This document shows, one piece after another, positions 36,088 through 43,647 of a stretch of DNA of 62,415 nucleotides. A program made the translations under genes and the position numbers. Positions within the stretch are counted from its first letter, which is position 1; each line of letters begins with the position of its first letter. The notes beneath the pieces are model-generated. The model was given only the letters and a program-made list of their open reading frames with translations, did no database searches and was not told the DNA's origin. This DNA is from Candidatus Gastranaerophilales bacterium (lineage in GTDB: Bacteria > Cyanobacteriota > Vampirovibrionia > Gastranaerophilales > Gastranaerophilaceae). Where the stretch lies: positions 1-62,415 of the forward strand of contig JAEEHV010000076.1 of the NCBI GenBank assembly GCA_016280955.1. The letters are read 5' to 3'.

Positions 36088-37482
36088 ATGACAACATCAT
36101 ACGCAAGCCGAAAAAAACAACAGCCGATTGAAGATTTATCACAATTAATGCCTCAAAATATTGAGGCAGAAGAAGCAATCTTGGGTGCCATATTGGTTAA
36201 CCCTGCCTGCATGAATAAAATTGTTGAACATTTAAGACCGGAGTCATTTTATAAACCGGCTCACAGATATGTATATGAAGCTATGCTTCAGCTATATAAC
36301 GGTGAGGACAAAATTGATATAGTATCCGTTTCGGATATGCTCAATATAAATCAAAAACTTGAGCTTGTAGGCGGAAGGGCATTCATAAATGATTTAAGTT
36401 ACAACAGTATTACAACGGCAAACGTTGAATACTATTCAAAAATAGTTCAGGAAAAAGCCATTAAACGTTCGCTTATCAATGCCGGTTCGGAAATTGTTTC
36501 TTCGGGATATGATGTTAATCCTATTGAAGAATCACTTGAACAGGCAGAAAAACTTATATTTGATATTGCATCTCAAAAGGCATCAAAATCTCTGACTTCA
36601 ATCAGGGACATTGTTTATGATGTATATGCAAAAATTGAGGAGCGTGCAAATAATAAAGGTCAGTTAACAGGTGTTTCTACAGGATTTTATGATTTGGATA
36701 CTTTTACAAACGGGCTTCAAAAGTCCGATTTGATAATTATTGCGGCTCGTCCTGCAATGGGAAAAACCTCATTTGCATTGAATATTGCACAGAATGCAGC
36801 ATTAAGATCAAAAGTTCCCGTTGCAATATTTTCACTTGAAATGTCAAAAGACCAGCTTGTACAGAGATTAATGTGTTCTGAGGCAGAAGTCGATACCCAG
36901 CGTCTTAAAACCGGTAATATGCAGGCAAAAGACTGGGAAAAACTTGCAGCTGCCATGGCAAACCTTTCCGAAGCTAAGATTTATATAGATGATACTGCCG
37001 GTTGTACAATAACTGATTTAAGAGCAAAATGTCGTCGTTTGGCGATGGCAGAAAAAGATTTGGGCTTAATAGTAATTGACTACTTGCAGTTGATAGATAC
37101 GGGGAAAGAGGACAGAATGCAGGCAATCTCAGGAATATCCAGAGGTTTGAAAATCCTTGCAAAAGAACTCAATATTCCGATTATCGCTTTATCTCAATTA
37201 TCACGTGCGGTAGAAGGAAGAACAGATAAACGTCCTATGTTATCCGACTTGCGTGAATCGGGTTCTATAGAGCAGGATGCCGATATTGTAACTTTCATTT
37301 ACCGTGACGAATATTATAAAAATGCAAATGAAGATGAAGATGATGCTGAAAAGGCAGCAAATAAAGGAGAAGCAGAAATAATTATAGCAAAACACAGAAA
37401 TGGTCCTGTCGGAACCGTTAAATTGCTTTTCCAAGGCTCTATTACTAAATTCAAAAATCCTATTAAAACGGATGTTTTTTAG
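36088..37482 (+). CDS. dnaB: replicative DNA helicase
   Basis: 464 aa, DnaB family hexameric 5'-3' helicase at the replication fork. N-terminal domain PQNIEAEEAILGAILV (23-38). RecA-like domain with Walker A ARPAMGKTS (220-228), Walker B GLIVIDYLQLI, LSQLSRAVEGRTDKRPMLSDLRESGSIEQDAD and AKHRNGPVGTVKLLF at the end. No intein. GGGAG lies before the ATG. It is divergent from murD, separated by about 157 nt of AT-rich DNA. Confidence 0.97.
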   Translation: MTTSYASRKKQQPIEDLSQLMPQNIEAEEAILGAILVNPACMNKIVEHLRPESFYKPAHRYVYEAMLQLYNGEDKIDIVSVSDMLNINQKLELVGGRAFINDLSYNSITTANVEYYSKIVQEKAIKRSLINAGSEIVSSGYDVNPIEESLEQAEKLIFDIASQKASKSLTSIRDIVYDVYAKIEERANNKGQLTGVSTGFYDLDTFTNGLQKSDLIIIAARPAMGKTSFALNIAQNAALRSKVPVAIFSLEMSKDQLVQRLMCSEAEVDTQRLKTGNMQAKDWEKLAAAMANLSEAKIYIDDTAGCTITDLRAKCRRLAMAEKDLGLIVIDYLQLIDTGKEDRMQAISGISRGLKILAKELNIPIIALSQLSRAVEGRTDKRPMLSDLRESGSIEQDADIVTFIYRDEYYKNANEDEDDAEKAANKGEAEIIIAKHRNGPVGTVKLLFQGSITKFKNPIKTDVF

Positions 37483-37518
37483 AGTTTGTTATACAGAAAT
37501 AATTGAGAGGGAATAAGA

Positions 37519-38061
37519 GTGTCATATTTCACCATATTTTTGCTGGCTTTGGCTCTTTCTGTTGATGCTTGCGTAGTTTCATTTTCGTACGGATTAAAAT
37601 ATGAAAAAGAATTATTAAAAAATGCACTTCTTTTATCTGTATTTACGGGTGTATTTCAGGGTATAATGCCTGTTATAGGTTACTTTTTTACTTGTCCCGT
37701 AAAAATATATATTGAACCATACTCGAACATAATTGTTTTTCTTATATTCTCATATTTGGGAATCAAGTTTATTATTGAAACATGCAAAAAAACAAAAGAA
37801 AAGGTTTTGTGTATTGATTTGAAGTGTTTGTTGTTAATAGGAATAGCAACGTCTGTTGATGCATTTTCTGCCGGCATAACACTTTCTCTGTACGGAAATA
37901 AAATATTAAAACCGGCAATTTTAATTGCTTTGGTAACTTTTATCAATTCCAATGCAGGATTTTTTGCAGGATTAAAACTAAAAAATTTGCCGTCAAAATT
38001 TTTGGAAATATTTGCCGGAATTATATTAATAATTTTGGGCTTAAAAGCAATAATAATGTAA
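37519..38061 (+). CDS. mntP: putative manganese efflux pump
   Basis: 180 aa, MntP (DUF204) family, six membrane helices in two repeats of three. Repeat signatures LALALSVDACVVSFSYGL and IGIATSVDAFSAGITLSLYG carry the conserved Asp residues of the metal path. It exports Mn(II) across the inner membrane. GTG start with GAGAGGG upstream, 36 nt after dnaB, so probably on the same transcript. Confidence 0.85.
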   Translation: MSYFTIFLLALALSVDACVVSFSYGLKYEKELLKNALLLSVFTGVFQGIMPVIGYFFTCPVKIYIEPYSNIIVFLIFSYLGIKFIIETCKKTKEKVLCIDLKCLLLIGIATSVDAFSAGITLSLYGNKILKPAILIALVTFINSNAGFFAGLKLKNLPSKFLEIFAGIILIILGLKAIIM

Positions 38062-38065
38062 AAAA

Positions 38066-38090
38066 CCACCCCGGGTTTCCCACGGGGCGG
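38066..38090 (-). terminator. terminator after the flagellin gene
   Basis: GC-rich stem CCACCCCG / CGGGGCGG with one A-C mismatch. On the minus strand it is followed directly by GGTTTTTTAC. It lies between the convergent mntP and flagellin stops and mainly serves flagellin. Confidence 0.75.
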
Positions 38091-38122
38091 CTTCAATATA
38101 TTTCTTCAATATTTTAACTTTT

Positions 38123-39211
38123 TTATATTAAGTTCAAAGCAATACTGGGTGTTTGGTTAGCAGTAGCCAACAACGTAGCAGATGATTGCTGAAGAATTTG
38201 ATATTTAATGTAGTTTGAAGATTCTGTTGCAACATCGGCATCCTTAATTGAAGAGTTAGCTGATACGATATTCTCCTTTTGTACTCCGATAGCGGCAACA
38301 GCTGATTCAACACGGTTCATATATGCACCGATTAAAGAAGTTCTGTTAGAAACGTTTTCTATTGCATCATCTATGAAGCATAAGAATTCTCTTGCAGTAG
38401 CATCATCTGTGTAAACAGCATCACAAATAGCTGTAATACAAGATTTGTTTGCACTTGGGTCTCTGACATCTTTCCAGTCGTATTCCTCTTTACTAATTGG
38501 AGTATATCCTTTTTCTTCATAGTTGTAGTGTCTTCCTTCGTATTCTGTGTCACCGCCGTTAATACGAGCTTCCAAAGCAGCGGTATTCTGTGAGTCTGAA
38601 CGGCTAAACCAGTTAACATTACCTGTTTTGGCACCCTTTTCTGCCGAATGAGAATTGCCGGATATAAACAGAGCTGTAATTGTAGCTGCTTCAAATAATG
38701 TATATTTTAGATTAATAATATTGTTTTTGCCTGAATTGTTACTTACCTGAAGGTTAACACCGTTTTTAGAAGTAGCTGCGATACTTGTACCGTCTAATAA
38801 CTTGATACCGTTAAAGTCAATAACTGTACAAAGACGGTTGATTTCCATCATTCTTTGCTGAACTTCTGTTTTGATTGCTGTCATTGATGAAGTACCGTAA
38901 GTACCGTTTGCTGCCTGCTCGGTCAGGTCTCTGATACGTTGAAGGTAATCACCTACAATGTCCAAAACACCTTCTGCCGTATCTAATAACGAAAGTCCCA
39001 TTGTAGCATTTGATTCAGCTACGTCATAACCGGAGATTTGAGCCTCCATTAATGTTGATACTGAAGAACCTGCGGCATCGTCTTTACCTGAGTTAATTCT
39101 GTAGCCTGTGGTTAATCTTTCCATTGCAGTGTTCATGCCGGTTGTTGCGGCAGACAAATTTCGTTGCGCCGTAAGTGACGCCAGGTTTGTGTTAATTGTG
39201 ATTGAAGCCAT
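38123..39211 (-). CDS. fliC: flagellin
   Basis: 362 aa from MASITINTNLAS; AAAGGA lies about 9 nt upstream. The in-frame ATG 48 nt upstream is in the leader and is unlikely. Conserved N-terminal D0/D1 (ASLTAQRNLSAATTGMNTAMERLTTGYRINSGKDDAAG) and C-terminal D1/D0 (RVESAVAAIGVQKENIVSANSSIKDADVATESSNY, ending SIALNLI). The middle insert (about 165-260) is short, acidic and variable. Exported by the flagellar type III system to build the filament. No sigma-28 box was found upstream, unlike fliD. Confidence 0.95.
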   Translation of the reverse strand: MASITINTNLASLTAQRNLSAATTGMNTAMERLTTGYRINSGKDDAAGSSVSTLMEAQISGYDVAESNATMGLSLLDTAEGVLDIVGDYLQRIRDLTEQAANGTYGTSSMTAIKTEVQQRMMEINRLCTVIDFNGIKLLDGTSIAATSKNGVNLQVSNNSGKNNIINLKYTLFEAATITALFISGNSHSAEKGAKTGNVNWFSRSDSQNTAALEARINGGDTEYEGRHYNYEEKGYTPISKEEYDWKDVRDPSANKSCITAICDAVYTDDATAREFLCFIDDAIENVSNRTSLIGAYMNRVESAVAAIGVQKENIVSANSSIKDADVATESSNYIKYQILQQSSATLLATANQTPSIALNLI

Positions 39212-39247
39212 AATCGATTTCCTTTCTTCTTTTTTTTCATCCTTGAA

Positions 39248-39278
39248 TTGTTGTTGCATTCACAATTAGCAACAACAA
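39248..39278 (-). other. hairpin in the flagellin 5' untranslated region (proximal)
   Basis: Perfect 10-bp inverted repeat TTGTTGTTGC / GCAACAACAA with an 11-nt loop, 37 nt before the flagellin ATG. It could control flagellin mRNA stability or ribosome access. Confidence 0.6.
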
Positions 39279-39283
39279 CTATT

Positions 39284-39307
39284 GTGCCGGTTTTCGGAAA
39301 CCTGCAC
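39284..39307 (-). other. hairpin in the flagellin 5' untranslated region (distal)
   Basis: On the minus strand GTGC-A-GGTTT, 4-nt loop, AAACC-G-GCAC, a 9-bp stem with one mismatch. It is flanked by two copies of CACAATAGT. The rest of 39308-39464 is AT-rich; TATAAT is seen on the minus strand at 39355-39360 without a good -35. Confidence 0.5.
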
Positions 39308-39464
39308 TATTGTGGGGTAAGGAATAAATGTATATTTTTCCTTTACACTAACATATTATATTCATTCGTATATTTTTTTAATTGATAAATAGTTAGAAAA
39401 TTCTCTAACTAAAGGTGGAAATTCAATAGTGACAGTTAAGTATTGTAAAATTTTAAAAAAGTGC

Positions 39465-39492
39465 TTGCAATTATAAATAAAATGTGTATAAT
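39465..39492 (+). promoter_or_regulatory. sigma-70 promoter of the HU gene
   Basis: TTGCAA (39465-39470), 16-nt spacer, TATAAT (39487-39492) preceded by TGTG, an extended -10. It lies 121 nt before the HU ATG, so the mRNA has a leader of about 110 nt. Confidence 0.8.
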
Positions 39493-39612
39493 AAAGAGCA
39501 TAAGGGGAACAAAACTTGTAAGAGAGGGAATAAGAGTAGCTTATAGCTTTTCTGACTACCGCAAATCAAGTATTTACCTCAGTAGTAGAAAAAAGTGTAT
39601 AGGAGATTTATC

Positions 39613-39885
39613 ATGAACAAAGAAGAATTGGTAAAAGAAATTTCAAAGAAAACAAAACTTTCACAAAAAATTTCATCTGATGTTTTATCAGCAACATTAG
39701 ACATTATCCAAAAGACTGTAGCTAAAGGCAAAAAAGTTACTTTAGTTGGTTTTGGTACTTGGGAAGCTCGTAAGAGAGCTGCTAGAATCGGCAGAAACCC
39801 ACAAACCGGTAAAGAACTTAAGATTGCTGCTAAGACAGTTCCTGCTTTCTCAGCTGGTAAATCATTCAAAGAACTTGTAAAATAA
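39613..39885 (+). CDS. HU-family DNA-binding protein
   Basis: 90 aa, exact HU length. MNKEELVKEISKKTKLSQK, then the DNA-binding arm signature VGFGTWEARKRAARIGRNPQTGKEL. HU bends and compacts DNA as a dimer. The GTG 18 nt upstream is not the start; TAGGAG lies 7 nt before the ATG. Strong promoter, strong terminator and C-rich codon choice suggest high expression. Confidence 0.95.
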   Translation: MNKEELVKEISKKTKLSQKISSDVLSATLDIIQKTVAKGKKVTLVGFGTWEARKRAARIGRNPQTGKELKIAAKTVPAFSAGKSFKELVK

Positions 39886-39908
39886 TTATTTTACAAAGTA
39901 AAAAGTTC

Positions 39909-39941
39909 AGGAGGGACAAAATATTTTGTCCCTCCTTTTTT
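39909..39941 (+). terminator. Rho-independent terminator after HU
   Basis: A 28-nt perfect palindrome (AGGAGGGACAAAAT and its complement, 39909-39936) is followed by T6. Very strong. Confidence 0.95.
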
Positions 39942-39999
39942 ATTAAAGTTTTTAAAACTACAGTTTGCTATATGGTCTAACGGCTTTATCTCCTTTTTT

Positions 40000-42039
40000 T
40001 TAAACTGAACCGTTTAAATTATCATATTCATCCAAAATATCATCAACAAAGTTTTTGAAGCTTACCATACAAGCATATGAGTTCCATCCGTCATGGTCTG
40101 TCAGACCAATTATTGCGTGAGCACTGTATTCCGGAGATTCTCCTTGCATATTGTTAGCAATGTATCGGCACAAATCGCAGCCTTCTCTGTTATCTCTAAT
40201 TCCGGGTGCTTCATGATAATTGTCTTTATAACGGGTTGTTACTATAGAGATTGCTTTTTTAAGTATTGTAGAATCAAGACCTGCATTTACTAATGCTGTT
40301 TGTATCATGTCACCAAGGAAAGATAAACGGTCAAAGCCCAGACCATCCTCGTCATCATGTCCTCTGTGGAGACATATGATTGCATCACCATCATACAAAT
40401 CTGCAAAATTACTATCTCTTACTTGTGTATCATCTTCAATTCCGTTACAATTGAATACATCCAAATGTCCGCCGCTCTTGTCTATTGCACCGTCAAAGCT
40501 GCCTTTTTTAATCAGGCTGACTTTATCTTCTACATTAATAGTAACTTTTACTTGGCCTGCCTTTTTACCGTTAATATATACATCTACAACTTCAACAAAT
40601 GTACCGGTTTTTTCACCGCCATTGACTTTTATACCATCGTTTGTAATTTCAAGGTGTGAACCGCTTACGTTGTATTCAATGTTGTTTGTAGCTACCAGTT
40701 CTCCGGTAACGGAAGTAAAGGTTTTAGGCATATCAAGCATTTTTCCTGAACCGGTATATACTGATACTGTGAGATTTGTCAGATCTGAAGAATCTATTTT
40801 CATATCTAATTCATCAATTCTGGCTCTTAATTTGTCCTCAAGAGCTTGGACTGCTGCAATATCTTTGCATTTATCAATTTTTGCTTCATAATCCATTGAA
40901 CCAAAGACTTTTTTGATTGCATTATTAATATCTTCATTATTCTTTGCAACAAGTTCTGCACAGTAATCTTTGAGTGATTGTTTTGCTTCACTAAGTTCTT
41001 CAAATGTATCTTTCAATTCAGATATCAGTGCAAGGAAGTCGTCATCATCTTCGATTTCTGCCGGATCGAAGTTCTTGAGTCTTGCAAAGTCATCATATTC
41101 TGCACCTTCAAGCTTTTTATCAATAAAGTTATTTATTGCTGCTTCTAATGCGTCTTTATTTGTTTTTGTGTAGATATCCGGTTCTTTTTCCTGCAGGTAT
41201 GATTCAATAGATTTACCCATTGTTTCTACCAAAACAGCTTCCTGAATATCATTCAAATCACCACCGGTATAATATCCGTATTCTTCAAGAATTTTCGGAT
41301 CTGCACTCGTTAAATCAGCGGTTGCAAGGTATGCTTTTACAATTTCTTCCGCTTTTGATTTAATATAGCTTAGTCTTTCACTATCTGAACTCAATGCAGT
41401 AAAGTTATCATCTTCTTTTAATGATTGAACAAAAGCATCAATAATTTTCTGTATTGTACCTTGTCCTTTGTATATTGAAGGTACAAGAGATTTTATTTCA
41501 TCAGATTTCAGATATTCCTGAATGTATAAGTTAGCTGTTGCCATAGCTTTTGAGACAGGAAGTTTCTGATTTAAAAATTCTTCAACATTGTCAACAGTTC
41601 CGCCGTTTTTAACGAATTGGTCAATGTAGCTGCCCAAACTTTCTTTAACGGATTTTAACCAAGCAGATTTATTGCTGACACCTGAATCAGCCGGATTAAC
41701 GTTTTCTTTTACAAATTCGTTCATCTTTTCAAAAATCTGAATTTTTGTATCCATTTTATCCAGTTCATTTGAATCAAGAGCATTTTTGTTTTTAACATTT
41801 TTCTTTCCTGCAATTTTTCCGGAAGTGTCTGTATCAATATTTTTCCAGAATTTGTTAATCAAGTCATCTTTGTTAGAATCCTCACCGTTCCAGTCGTAAT
41901 TGTTAAGCATAAAGTTACGGAATTCGGTCTTGATAACAACACCGTCATTGTTTTTGTCCGCAATATCTCTCCAATCACCATTTTCTTTGTTGAAATCGGT
42001 TAAGAATTGATAAACTCTTGAGATGCTGAGGTCTGCCAT
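40000..42039 (-). CDS. 679-aa EF-hand protein of the predicted sigma-28 regulon
   Basis: The N-terminus has a canonical EF-hand loop D28-K-N30-N-D32-G-V-V-I-K-T-E39, and a second, split one (DTDTSGKIAG at 69-78 with an insert before DSNELD). Residues 90-440 are acidic and helical. Residues 445-520 look like beta strands (LTVSVYTGSGKM, GEKTGTFVEVVDVYINGKKAGQVKVTINV), and the C-terminus (530-679) has His/Asp/Cys-rich stretches (LHRGHDDEDG, NREGCDLCRYI). There is no signal peptide. The sigma-28-like promoter suggests expression with late flagellar genes and perhaps export through the flagellum. AGGAGC precedes the ATG. No known family recognised beyond EF-hands. Confidence 0.75.
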   Translation of the reverse strand: MADLSISRVYQFLTDFNKENGDWRDIADKNNDGVVIKTEFRNFMLNNYDWNGEDSNKDDLINKFWKNIDTDTSGKIAGKKNVKNKNALDSNELDKMDTKIQIFEKMNEFVKENVNPADSGVSNKSAWLKSVKESLGSYIDQFVKNGGTVDNVEEFLNQKLPVSKAMATANLYIQEYLKSDEIKSLVPSIYKGQGTIQKIIDAFVQSLKEDDNFTALSSDSERLSYIKSKAEEIVKAYLATADLTSADPKILEEYGYYTGGDLNDIQEAVLVETMGKSIESYLQEKEPDIYTKTNKDALEAAINNFIDKKLEGAEYDDFARLKNFDPAEIEDDDDFLALISELKDTFEELSEAKQSLKDYCAELVAKNNEDINNAIKKVFGSMDYEAKIDKCKDIAAVQALEDKLRARIDELDMKIDSSDLTNLTVSVYTGSGKMLDMPKTFTSVTGELVATNNIEYNVSGSHLEITNDGIKVNGGEKTGTFVEVVDVYINGKKAGQVKVTINVEDKVSLIKKGSFDGAIDKSGGHLDVFNCNGIEDDTQVRDSNFADLYDGDAIICLHRGHDDEDGLGFDRLSFLGDMIQTALVNAGLDSTILKKAISIVTTRYKDNYHEAPGIRDNREGCDLCRYIANNMQGESPEYSAHAIIGLTDHDGWNSYACMVSFKNFVDDILDEYDNLNGSV

Positions 42040-42063
42040 AATAATGCTCCTTTTTTCCCTTTT

Positions 42064-42076
42064 CGCGTTTTACGCG
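42064..42076 (-). other. short hairpin in the EF-hand gene leader
   Basis: CGCGT-TTT-ACGCG, a 5-bp GC-rich stem with a 3-nt loop, between the predicted sigma-28 promoter and the ribosome-binding site of the EF-hand gene. Confidence 0.4.
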
Positions 42077-42099
42077 GTTATAAGTTCCTTTTTCCATGG

Positions 42100-42126
42100 T
42101 TAACGGCATTTTTCCTAAAAACTTTA
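42100..42126 (-). promoter_or_regulatory. sigma-28-like promoter of the EF-hand gene
   Basis: On the minus strand TAAA (42126-42123), exactly 15 nt, GCCGTTAA (42107-42100). One base differs from GCCGATAA. The spacer (GTTTTTAGGAAAAAT) is also close to the fliD spacer (GTTTTTGAAAAAAAT). It lies about 60 nt before the ATG. Confidence 0.8.
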
Positions 42127-42206
42127 GCTTTTTGAAATAAAATGTTACATTTCTTAACATACATGTTATAAATGCTAACTTACTATTTTATAAAATTAAG
42201 ATAAGG

Positions 42207-42352
42207 AGAAAAAAGAATACCTCCCTATATATGGGGAGGTATAGTGTGGGGGCTGATTCTGTAAACGGTATATCCCCCAATCGAGCTTCCAGGTTTAGAA
42301 ACAAAGTTTCTCAACAGGAATCTCTACCTTCCCACGTTCGGAGAAGGGAAGT
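42207..42352 (-). ncRNA. structured RNA candidate, four stem-loops ending in a terminator
   Basis: The 330-nt gap between the TOPRIM and EF-hand genes holds four stems when read on the minus strand. They are CTTCCC/GGGAAG (42328-42351); GAGATTCC/GGAAGCTC with one mismatch (42283-42324) enclosing AGAAAC/GTTTCT (42297-42311); TGGGGG/CCCCCA (42247-42279); and a 9-bp stem ATACCTCCC/GGGAGGTAT (42217-42242) followed by TC and T6. The last is a Rho-independent terminator, which fixes the strand. Length is about 145-160 nt. It may be an independent small RNA or the 3' end of the TOPRIM transcript. No Rfam family recognised; no promoter could be assigned. Confidence 0.55.
42209..42242 (-). terminator. 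terminator ending the RNA candidate
   Basis: Stem ATACCTCCC / GGGAGGTAT with an 8-nt loop; on the minus strand TC-TTTTTT follows. It separates the TOPRIM transcript from the sigma-28 promoter of the EF-hand gene. Confidence 0.8.
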
Positions 42353-42369
42353 ATTTATTTGGGTGTATT

Positions 42370-43341
42370 TTACAGGCTCAGTTCCATAACGATTTCTGCA
42401 ATTTCAGTTGAAATATCAGAATCTTCTGATATATTATCTCTGACAAGTTTTGCAAAATCAGCTTTCTTAAATTCGTGCAATCCTTTTTGCTTAAATATAT
42501 TTTCCAGATTTTTTGCTTCCGGAACTTCGTCAAGCAAATCTTCTTCATTTATTGATGCAAAGTTATTTAATTCATTATTTACCGTTTTTATGATTAGGGA
42601 TTTCGGTAATAAATCTTCAAATTCACCGCATGATACAAGATGAATTTTATCTATACTTCTGAGTTTTGGTTTAATTTGTGCGATATTTTCTTCAGCATCT
42701 TTATCCAAAAGAAGAAAAACCGGAATTTTTAATTCCTCAATCATTTTGTAATACATTTTTACGACCTGATTTTTTCCGCCTGCACCGATAACCTGTATTC
42801 CTTCTTTATAAAAATCAAATCCCAAATACTTTGAAAAAGCAGGTAAAAGAATTTCTTCCGTAAGTCCTTCAACAAGCAAAACTTTTTGAACAGGATATTT
42901 TAATCCATGTCTGCTTCTTAAATTTTTCAGATTGCCTCCCCCGGATATAACTTTTAACCAACGTAAATTAAGAGGGCAAGATTCATCTATAAGTTTTATA
43001 AAATAATCATATTCTATTTTGTTATCCAAATATGCCTGAGTATCCTTATCATTAAGAAATACACTGTTTTCATATTCTTTTATTGTTTCGTTCAGATTGA
43101 TTTTTGATTTCGTTTTTTCAGAGCATGATTTTAGTGATTCATTAATTATTTCTTCTGCATAATTTGTAATTATTTCAGGGGATAGTTTTATCAGCTCTGA
43201 TTTTTTTAGCTTCGGCTCAATTAAATTTGAAGTTATTATATCCGTAAACACTCTGAAATACTTATCTTTAACAGGCTTGAATCTTGTAAGTCTGTCAAAA
43301 GAAATGATAAGTTGTTCTTTTGATAAAATCTTATATCGCAT
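42370..43341 (-). CDS. stand-alone OLD-type TOPRIM domain protein
   Basis: 323 aa. Residues about 150-250 form a TOPRIM domain of the OLD nuclease type: VLLVEGLTEEILLPAFSKYLG (catalytic Glu), VIGAGGKNQVVKMY, and FLLLDKDAEENIAQIK (the DxD motif). OLD proteins normally join this to an N-terminal ABC ATPase; here the N-terminal 145 residues are helical and lack a Walker A. Possible metal-dependent nuclease, in repair or defence, with partner unknown. No ribosome site is clear. It is followed by the structured RNA candidate. Confidence 0.7.
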   Translation of the reverse strand: MRYKILSKEQLIISFDRLTRFKPVKDKYFRVFTDIITSNLIEPKLKKSELIKLSPEIITNYAEEIINESLKSCSEKTKSKINLNETIKEYENSVFLNDKDTQAYLDNKIEYDYFIKLIDESCPLNLRWLKVISGGGNLKNLRSRHGLKYPVQKVLLVEGLTEEILLPAFSKYLGFDFYKEGIQVIGAGGKNQVVKMYYKMIEELKIPVFLLLDKDAEENIAQIKPKLRSIDKIHLVSCGEFEDLLPKSLIIKTVNNELNNFASINEEDLLDEVPEAKNLENIFKQKGLHEFKKADFAKLVRDNISEDSDISTEIAEIVMELSL

Positions 43342-43418
43342 ACAGGTATAAGTTTACACGAATCCGTCAATCTTGACAATTAATCTTGATATCATATCAT
43401 AAAATATGTAATCTCTGT

Positions 43419-43491
43419 TGGGACGTCGCCAAGTGGTAAGGCAGCTGGTTTTGGTCCAGCCATCTCGGAGGTTCGAATCCTTCCGTCCCAG
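43419..43491 (+). tRNA. tRNA-Gln (UUG)
   Basis: Cloverleaf is visible: acceptor TGGGACG/CGTCCCA, D arm with AAGTGGTAAGG, anticodon stem GCTGG/CCAGC with loop TTTTGGT (anticodon TTG), T arm GGAGG-TTCGAAT-CCTTC. Discriminator G. The 3' CCA is not encoded (GATT follows). Confidence 0.96.
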
Positions 43492-43499
43492 ATTATCTT

Positions 43500-43520
43500 G
43501 GCTCCCCACCGGGAGCCTTT
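43500..43520 (+). terminator. terminator after tRNA-Gln
   Basis: GGCTCCC-CACC-GGGAGCC followed by TTTG, starting 9 nt after the tRNA. The remaining 43521-43630 is AT-rich; TTGACT-N17-TTTTAT at about 43581-43609 is a weak promoter candidate for the next gene. Confidence 0.75.
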
Positions 43521-43647
43521 GTAATAAAGATTCAAGTGTGTATTTTATACAATATTAATTTTTGTAAATTTTTTACTGTTATTGACTGAATGTTTAGCAA
43601 AAATTTTTATTTTGAAATCTTTATATTAATAGAAGGAGTACCTGCAG

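Noticed and set aside
39262..39290. A GGCAC-N5-TTG element upstream of flagellin resembling a sigma-54 promoter.
   Set aside because: The essential GC of the -12 element is GT here, and sigma-54 is not expected in this lineage.
40307..40891. 194-aa plus-strand open frame opposite the EF-hand gene.
   Set aside because: It is a shadow: Ser/Pro/Leu-rich with no ribosome site and lies wholly inside a well-supported gene on the other strand.
42248..42275. Plus-strand GGGGGCTGATTCTG looks like the 5' end of tmRNA.
   Set aside because: No matching tmRNA 3' end (T arm and acceptor), no tag reading frame, and the terminator shows that the structured RNA is on the other strand.
42207..43341. Retron built from the structured RNA and the TOPRIM gene.
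   Set aside because: No reverse transcriptase gene is present in or near the locus.
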